From the NCBI GenBank assembly GCA_944472135.2, contig OX235263.1, positions 35,455,379-35,519,378 of the forward strand: a stretch of 64,000 nucleotides of DNA. Direction: 5' to 3'. The notes beneath the pieces are model-generated. The model did no database searches. It was not told where the DNA came from and was given only the letters and a program-made list of their open reading frames with translations. Source of the DNA: Trichobilharzia regenti. Lineage: Eukaryota > Platyhelminthes > Trematoda > Strigeidida > Schistosomatidae. The translations under genes and the position numbers were made by a program. Positions 57,600-64,000 of the stretch are shown piece after piece (positions within the stretch are counted from its first letter, which is position 1; every line of letters begins with the position of its first letter).

Positions 57600-58500
57600 A
57601 TTGATAAAATTTTATTTTGATAAAATCACACAGTGTTTTACAGTAATATTATTTACTGATGACGTTTCGTGCACAGACTATTGCTCATAATCATATCAGG
57701 GTACTCACACAACTGTCTTGCTTCATTTGTATACATGAGTAAAATTTGATTAGACATTTGAATAAACTTGATATAAGATAAAGTAGATTCAGAAATAACA
57801 TTAGTGTTATCAGTCGAATACAATCAGATCGGAAATAAGATGTTTTTATAGCAAAATAAAAGATAACTTCTTAGAATATTATAATGTGAATTAAATACAT
57901 TTATCATTACTTATTATTCTCTAATTTGACTGGTAATAATATTTTCTATTTCTCTGGTATTTGCATTGAGTCACCTCTGTTGCATGTGTTGGGTGTAGAC
58001 TCGATGAACAAGGATTCAGTAATTAATCTCTCTCGCTCTCCACCTATCTGTATTAATATTTAGTATTTTGACTCTGTTCCATCTACCCTATTGTGCGGTT
58101 GTGTTTTAATGCATGTAATGCGATTGCTGAGTTTTTTTCTAAATTATTTATCTTCGTAAGGTCAACCATTCATACCCTAGCTAAATTCTTATGTTCCGAT
58201 AATCTTAATTACTCTTGATCAACTAGCTTGACCTATGTAGTTGACTTAATTCACAGTCATTGCAGGGTATTTTGTAAATTATATTATTTTTGTTTAATTG
58301 GGTCCACTGGGTCATTTAACCAACAGAGTTTGTTTCTGAGTGAGTTTGTAGGTTTAAATGTCATCCTTATTTCTGTTTTATTAAGAATCCTACGTAGGGT
58401 CTCACAGGTCCTCTCCTTATAGGGTAAAACTACTGTAGATGCCTTATATTCTTTCTTTATCCATAATGAAGTCGTATCCACTTCCACTAAAATGCCTTCA
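57600..58500 (-). mobile_element. PLE remnant: linker and GIY-YIG region
   Basis: Minus-strand frame from 58487: EVDTTSLWIKKEYKASTVVL, PYKERTCETLRRILNKTEIR, FKPTNSLRNKL, then shifted CNDCELSQLHRS (GIY-YIG broken), and ITESLFIESTPNTCNRGDS. The terminal repeat lies at 57600-57720. It is uninterrupted where the 14.8-15.9 kb relative carries a SINE, so it gives the pre-insertion sequence. Confidence 0.8.
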
Positions 58501-58719
58501 GATGTAATTAGATTGTCTTTTGGTTTGTCTTTGAAATAAGATAAGAGTAGAAAATCAGCTCTCTATAACATTGAGTTGTATTCAAGTATTTTGCATACAC
58601 CAGTGAAGTTACTTCGTTAGTTGTGGCTAACAGTTCTTTTTCAGTGACACCACCACTCACACAGGATGCACTAACATTCAGCTGATGAATCCGGAGTAAG
58701 AATAAAGACATGTTTTGAA

Positions 58720-59875
58720 TTCCACTGGTCAGAAACGTGATTTATACCATCTTGGCTCCAAGATGCGTTACATGCTTTTATAACTTAAGTGGATCACTAA
58801 GGATTTCTAAATAACTTACATTTTTTAAAAAAATACTTGTTATGTATATCTAAAATGTGTTACTAAGTCAAAATTGACCTCAACAAATGGTCTTAAAAAT
58901 CATTGGGAGAATGTTGAAAACTAAACCTTCAACAAATTATGGAAGAAAATATCTACTCTCATTATTCATTTAACACACATTCACTTTCCAACAATGTAGA
59001 GTACTCTAGTTTCGTCATCACACGCGCATGCATGCTACCAACAAATATATATTCACTATGGTGGTTGAACGATTTCTATTATTCAGACGTCAGTTAGAAG
59101 GTAAAGACTATTTCTGAGTTTTAACATCATTAGAGTTTCTGTTCAGCGGATTCATGATTATTATCCATTATAGACTATAACAGAACAGATCACCCACTTA
59201 GTTTTTGTTTTCTAAAATTTTAACTAGAAATAATTGCCGTCTAAAATGAACCTCTTCTGCATTACTTTGTATTTGCATTATACACTTCGACCTGGAAATT
59301 TGAAGTTTAACTTCACGTTAACCAACTATTTACTGTTATCAGGGTTGGCTTCAGAATCTTTTCATTATCAATAAGACCACTGTACCGACAATTTCGTCTT
59401 TCTAAGTGCATCACCTCTCTTATGGGAAGATATATATATATATATATACGTTGATAAATATATATACCGTCTTTAATCTCGTCTGCGAAAGTCAACTGCT
59501 TACTTGTCTAACATAAACATGGTTAAACTTGTTACTTGTTACCGTATGATGAGTAACCTCTTCTTAATCTTCTTTTTCTCTCATAATGTATTGAAAAAGA
59601 AATTGCTAACTTTTAATTGAAACGCTTTACAGGCTTTAATAATGTATACAAAGCAGCTTTCAGATATTATACTTGAATAAATAATGAAATCGGTTAGTTA
59701 ATTGTTCATAAATTTCTAATCTGTAAATGACATTCATATGTAATGAAAAGCATTTTCTAGATGAAGGAAGTATATTTTGTATCAACTTAGTATAAACTAA
59801 AATCTATGTAACTATATTGAAATAACAAATTACCGACATTTTCTAGATATTTCAAGCGAATACTTTGCTTGACTG
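58720..59875. other. No recognised feature; short (AT)n
   Basis: AT-rich, with an (AT)n run at 59430-59449. Nothing else seen. Confidence 0.45.
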
Positions 59876-59879
59876 GTTG

Positions 59880-60690
59880 GTGGATTTCATCATGAGCTGA
59901 TACCGGCTGGAAAGCCATCAGTTTCTTCCTAGTTTGGGACTAACCCTTCGTCAGTACGCACCCATTGCCAGAGTTTGAACCCACGACCTTCAGGTTGCAA
60001 GATTAGCGAGCTCATAGACCATCAAGCTACTGGGACTTGGTCCAATAGTCAGCCCATGAATTCTAACATCTACCAATTCATGACTTGGCGCGACCACTTC
60101 ACTATGTCTTCTTCGATGAGTTACTGCCTCACCTTCAACCTGCTGCACCCTACTCGTCATGGCTCCCCACTAGAATTCCAGGTTAACTGCCTGAATAGAG
60201 CCAGTGGCTATTGAGCGACTGATTAATTTTCAAGTATGATGAGGACAGTAACTCATCGAAGAAGACATGGTGGAGTGGTCGGACTATGTCATGAATTGGC
60301 AGAAGTTGGAATTCATGGGCTTACTGGCCATTGGATTGGGTCCAAGTGGCATAATGGTCTACGACCTCGCTAGCCTTTTAGCCAGAAGGTCCTGGGTTNN
60401 NNNNNNNNNNNNNNNNNNNNNNNNNNNNNNNNNNNNNNNNNNNNNNNNNNNNNNNNNNNNNNNNNNNNNNNNNNNNNNNNNNNNNNNNNNNNNNNNNNNN
60501 NNNNNNNNNNNNNNNNNNNNNNNNNNNNNNNNNNNNNNNNNNNNNNNNNNNNNNNNNNNNNNNNNNNNNNNNNNNNNNNNNNNNNNNNNNNNNNNNNNNN
60601 NNNNNNNNNNNNNNCTCCTTAGGTTTCAGTGGTTCTCTAACAGAAGTCAGTTCGGGAACAATCTTGAAATCAATCGAGACCCTGGAAACT
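59880..60690. mobile_element. Head-to-head pair of hammerhead SINEs with gap
   Basis: 59880-60235 is a minus-strand copy of the second hammerhead SINE (B-box-like GTTTGAACCC region 59968-59985; hammerhead 59925-59958 with GTACTG, ACGAAGG). 60240-60398 is a plus-strand copy with body and tRNA-like head. It runs into the N gap and resumes at 60615 with the 3' end. The gap therefore covers the second copy's hammerhead. Confidence 0.7.
60399..60614. other. Assembly gap (216 N)
   Basis: A run of N. Flanks show it lies within a hammerhead SINE, probably unresolved because of its repeats. Confidence 0.99.
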
Positions 60691-60714
60691 AAGACTTGAA
60701 AATATTGAATAAAG

Positions 60715-62940
60715 TAGATTATAATTATTATTATATCCTTTAATTCCTAGAGAAATATAGGGCTTCAGCCGCGCGTCTTTATTGCCTTCAGTTTTCTGCC
60801 ACCTTTTTCACTCCGCTTCAAGTCTGCCCACATGCTTTATTCTCCTCTTCACATAACCTCCTTCAAGTCACCCTTGCACTGACGACCACATCGCCGCTTC
60901 CCTTCCAGGCTCCAATCGAGCGATAGCTTGTCTGGTGATGTCACTTGATGGTTTCCTCACAGTATGGCCAATCCACCCACCTGCATTTCTTTCTGACTAT
61001 TTGTTTCACAATCGGCTCCTGATTGGTTTGCTCCCAGAGATCCCTGTTGCTGATCTTTTCTGGCCATCTGATCTTGAGTATTGAGCGAAGACTGCTATTA
61101 ATGAAGGTTTGAAGTTTGTTTGAGATGCTCTTTATGACGCGCTGGCCAAGTCTCTGATCCGTAAAGTAGCACTGACTTCACATTGGAGTTGAAAATCCAG
61201 ATCTTATTTTTGATTCTGAGTGATGTTGACCTCCACACAGACTTAAGGGTAACGAAAGCCTGTCTTGCTTTTCCGATTCTGGCTTTGATATCCTTATCAA
61301 TGCCATCCGACTGTAATTGAAACGATGCTTCCCAGGTAGGTGAGTAGGTAAAGGTTGTTTCTTTCAGGTTCCTCCCATTTATACTGATTGTTGTCTGTTG
61401 TTGTTACTGTTGGTGTTAGCCAAGAATCTTCATCACCTCTGTTTTATCTATGTTCACTTGAAGTCCTATCTTTGATGCTTCTTCTGCCAGCTTGTTGCTT
61501 TTCACTTAAATATCTTCCAGTTTGTGGGAAATCAGACATATATCATCGGCGAAGTCCAGATTCCCCAAGTTTTTTGTAAAAGTGAGTCCATTTTATTCCT
61601 GTTTCCTCATTGCCCGTTGTCTGTCTCATTATCCAATCTACAGCCGGAAATCAAGAAGATCATTGGCGATAGTAGACAGCCTTGCCTCACTCCCGTCCTC
61701 ACTTCTTTGAAGGATTCCGTAAGTTTCCCGTTGTGGATCACTTGGCATGCGGCATTGTCGTGTAACTGTTGGATGAGATGTATAATTGTCGATGGCGCCC
61801 CGTAGTAGCGAAGTAGTTGCCAAATAACCTCTCAATGGACGCTGTCTAAGGCCTTTTCAAAGTCGATGAAGTTGAGATAGAGAGGTGACTACCATTCCAA
61901 TCTTTGCTCAATGATGATCCGTAGAGTGACGATTTGATCGATACATGACTTGTATCTCCTGAATCCAGCTTGTTCCGGTCAAAGTTTTTCATCCAGGTTG
62001 GCGTGTTTGATTTTCTCCAGTATGATGCGACTTAGTATTTTGCTTGGAATGGACAGGAACATAATTCCACGCCAGTTTTTGGATTGACTTAAGTCTCCTT
62101 TCTTTGGTAGCTTGAATAAGTATTCTTTCTTTCAATCCTCAGGTACTTTGCCCTCTTTCCACACCTTCTCCAGTAATGGCGTCATCAAGTCCTCTGTTGT
62201 CTCTGGGTCTATTTTCAAAGCTTTTGCCGGGATTTCATCTGGTCCTGCTGCTTTCCCAGCTTTTAGCATCTTGATTGCATTCAGGACTTGTGTTTTTGTC
62301 GGGGGGTCAATGTTTACTGGTAGTTCTGCTTCCGTTATGAGTATTGTTGGGCGCGTTGTAGGTGGCGGACGACTTAGAAGTCTTTTGAAGTGTTCAGCCC
62401 AGTGTTTTGTTTGTTCCACCTCTTTGGTGATTGACTTTCCATTTTCATCCTTTACTGGCTTAATCTGTGTCGAACTTTTAACCGATAGGTGCCTAGTTGT
62501 TTGGTAGAGTGTGGCGAGGTCTCCTTTGCCTGCACTGCAGCTTGTTCTGCTTCACTTGCCATGGCTTCATAATATTTTCTTTTGTCTTCCCTGGCACTCT
62601 TCTTCACTCTTTTGTTCAGCGCATTGTAGCTTGCATTCAACTCCTGTTTTTGTTGCTCGTCGGTGCACTGGATAATCGTTTGTTTCACTGTCCTTCTCTC
62701 TTCTATTAGTTTCCAAGTGTCCGTAGTGAGCCACTGTTTGTCCTGTCTCTTTTTTCTGCCTGGAATTTCTATGCAGGTTTGACTCCACACCATTTTTAGG
62801 TTGTCCCAGTGCTTTTCGACGCCGACCTCTTCGCTAGTGTTGATTTGTGTCTCGGCTTTTTCCCTTGTTTGAAATGAAGATGTCCTTTGTAGGCTGGTCC
62901 TTCAGTTTTTGAGTGTTGAACTTGGCTTGTAATATACATA
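60715..62940 (-). mobile_element. RTE-clade (SR2-like) retrotransposon, longest copy
   Basis: Minus strand, in order: FNTQKLKD and a linker with KQWLTTDTWKLIEERRTVKQ (62930-62500), MEQTKHWAEHFKRLLSRP, VLNAIKMLKAGKAAGPDEIP (RT finger), the palm with FDKAFDSV-like sequence near 61860, VIHNGKLTESF, GVRQGC, LDFADDICL (catalytic FADD at 61542-61553), the thumb and C-terminus, and the 3' end with a TAA tail at 60722-60735. The endonuclease is missing (5' truncation near 62940). Several frameshifts separate the frames, so it is inactive. All RT motifs are recognisable. Confidence 0.9.
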
Positions 62941-63236
62941 GGTTTACTTTTGAAGGGAAAATCTTTTCTTCTGACACTTTTTTCAATAGAATGTTCAAAA
63001 ACAGTTAGAATTTATAACAAATTACATCCATTTAAAGACTTTATCTTCATTCAGTTATTGTTGTTATGGTAGCAGATTTGTGTTTCATTCATATCTACAT
63101 GTTCTGTAATACACGCTACCATTATTTGTTTATTAGTACAGTCTTAAAATCTCTTAAGATAAGGTTTCACCACTTTATAAAGAGCATAGTACTGTACATC
63201 AGCGTGTAAACTATAGTTGTTTTTTTGTTTTTTGTT

Positions 63237-63467
63237 TTCCTTAACTTTCCCATTGGAACATAGGGCTCCAAGCTACAGTCTTGAAATTTTGATAGCAATG
63301 GTGTTTATTTTTACGAGCTAGGGTTGCCAGCCTCATACGCAACCTTCCTTCTTTATCAGTCTTATTACTGGTTCAGTGAGGTAAAGGAGTGCGCTGGTGG
63401 CCGGAGATCGAACCCTGTACCACCTGCGTGGTCGGTGAGCACTCTACCGCTGTGCCACCGACGCACC
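63237..63467 (-). mobile_element. tRNA-SINE with RTE-like tail
   Basis: Minus strand: A-box-like CACAGCGGTAGAGTG (63440-63456), B-box-like GGTTCGATCTCC (63404-63415), body, and tail 'ttccaatgggaaagttaagg' (63238-63258). Confidence 0.8.
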
Positions 63468-63469
63468 CT

Positions 63470-64000
63470 AGACGTACTATAGCTTTAGTCAACATTATTA
63501 TTATTATTATGCTGATTTGATCGAGAATATTTCGCCATATGTGTCTTAATTAACTATTCCCACCGTAAAATCCAACAACTATGTACTGGGACAACTACCC
63601 ATTGCTCCACCCGTAAATACTTCTCCTATCAATCTTACATTTATACTCCCATTGAGTGTACATGAAACTGATAAATTCTTCATACACGAGTGTCTTAATG
63701 CAAAATGTTCGCTGTAAAACTTATTGCATACAACTAATTATAATATCCCATTTATACCTGTCTATGCAGGAACTATATAGTTTCACTGTTGTAGCCAATT
63801 AAAGTTCACTCCAAAATCTAAGGTGACTCAGTTAGAAAAAAGAGAAACCTGTAATATTGTAACTGGTTGTTATGGTTTTAGCAAACTTGAGCGAAATGAA
63901 TTCATATTTTCTTTACAATCTTGAAGTTACTTAATTCTGTCCAAAAGCTGGTAGCATTACACAGAGCTTGATAAGACTTTACAGGACAGTATTAGAATTT
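63470..64000. other. No recognised feature
   Basis: AT-rich with a short (ATT)n at 63494-63509. No gene or repeat seen. Confidence 0.45.

Noticed and set aside
63470..64000. Possible gene at the right edge
   Set aside because: Only short frames with many stops on both strands.

Overview
This window looks like intergenic or intronic DNA of a blood fluke (Schistosoma or a close relative). It is AT-rich and has no long open reading frame. It is packed with element families known from schistosomes: Sm-alpha type hammerhead-ribozyme SINEs/satellites with tRNA-like heads, RTE-clade (SR2-like) and CR1-like non-LTR retrotransposons, and Penelope-like elements (PLEs) with GIY-YIG endonuclease domains. 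A 216-base run of N (60399-60614) marks a draft assembly. I cannot fix the species. I found no convincing host gene; the one possible exon (minus strand near 23.8-24.0 kb) is weak.

Layout. 0-13 kb: two Sm-alpha-like SINEs, a decayed RTE, a fold-back element (2.6-3.0 kb) and its sister (7.9-8.2 kb), RTE 3' ends, hammerhead-SINE copies, and a PLE remnant with inverted terminal arms (11-12.5 kb). 13-21 kb: four more PLE remnants, one split by a SINE. 21-27 kb: an Sm-alpha monomer, an Sm-alpha fold-back, an RTE and a near-perfect PLE hairpin. 27.16-30.31 kb: the best-preserved PLE, with about 470-bp inverted terminal repeats. 30-33 kb: two RTE copies in the same orientation. 33.37-33.95 kb: a perfect 290-bp tandem duplication. 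34-45 kb: nested non-LTR and SINE insertions, a second copy of the 19-20 kb PLE, and a CR1-like element. 45-60 kb: further SINE and PLE remnants. 60-63.5 kb: the longest RTE copy and a SINE.

How the parts relate. No cellular pathway is encoded. The window records a community of retroelements. Autonomous elements (PLE, RTE, CR1-like) are mostly 5'-truncated and frameshifted. Short non-autonomous elements sit beside and inside them: tRNA-headed SINEs, some with an RTE-like tail, and fold-back elements that resemble PLE terminal repeats. The recurrent theme is the hammerhead ribozyme. By eye I find hammerhead or hammerhead-like folds in at least five repeat classes: Sm-alpha, a second SINE family, the fold-back element, and at least two PLE terminal-repeat types. 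Many keep core and stem pairing; several share a change at core position C3 or have a weak stem II. All ribozyme calls were folded by hand and need computation and cleavage tests.
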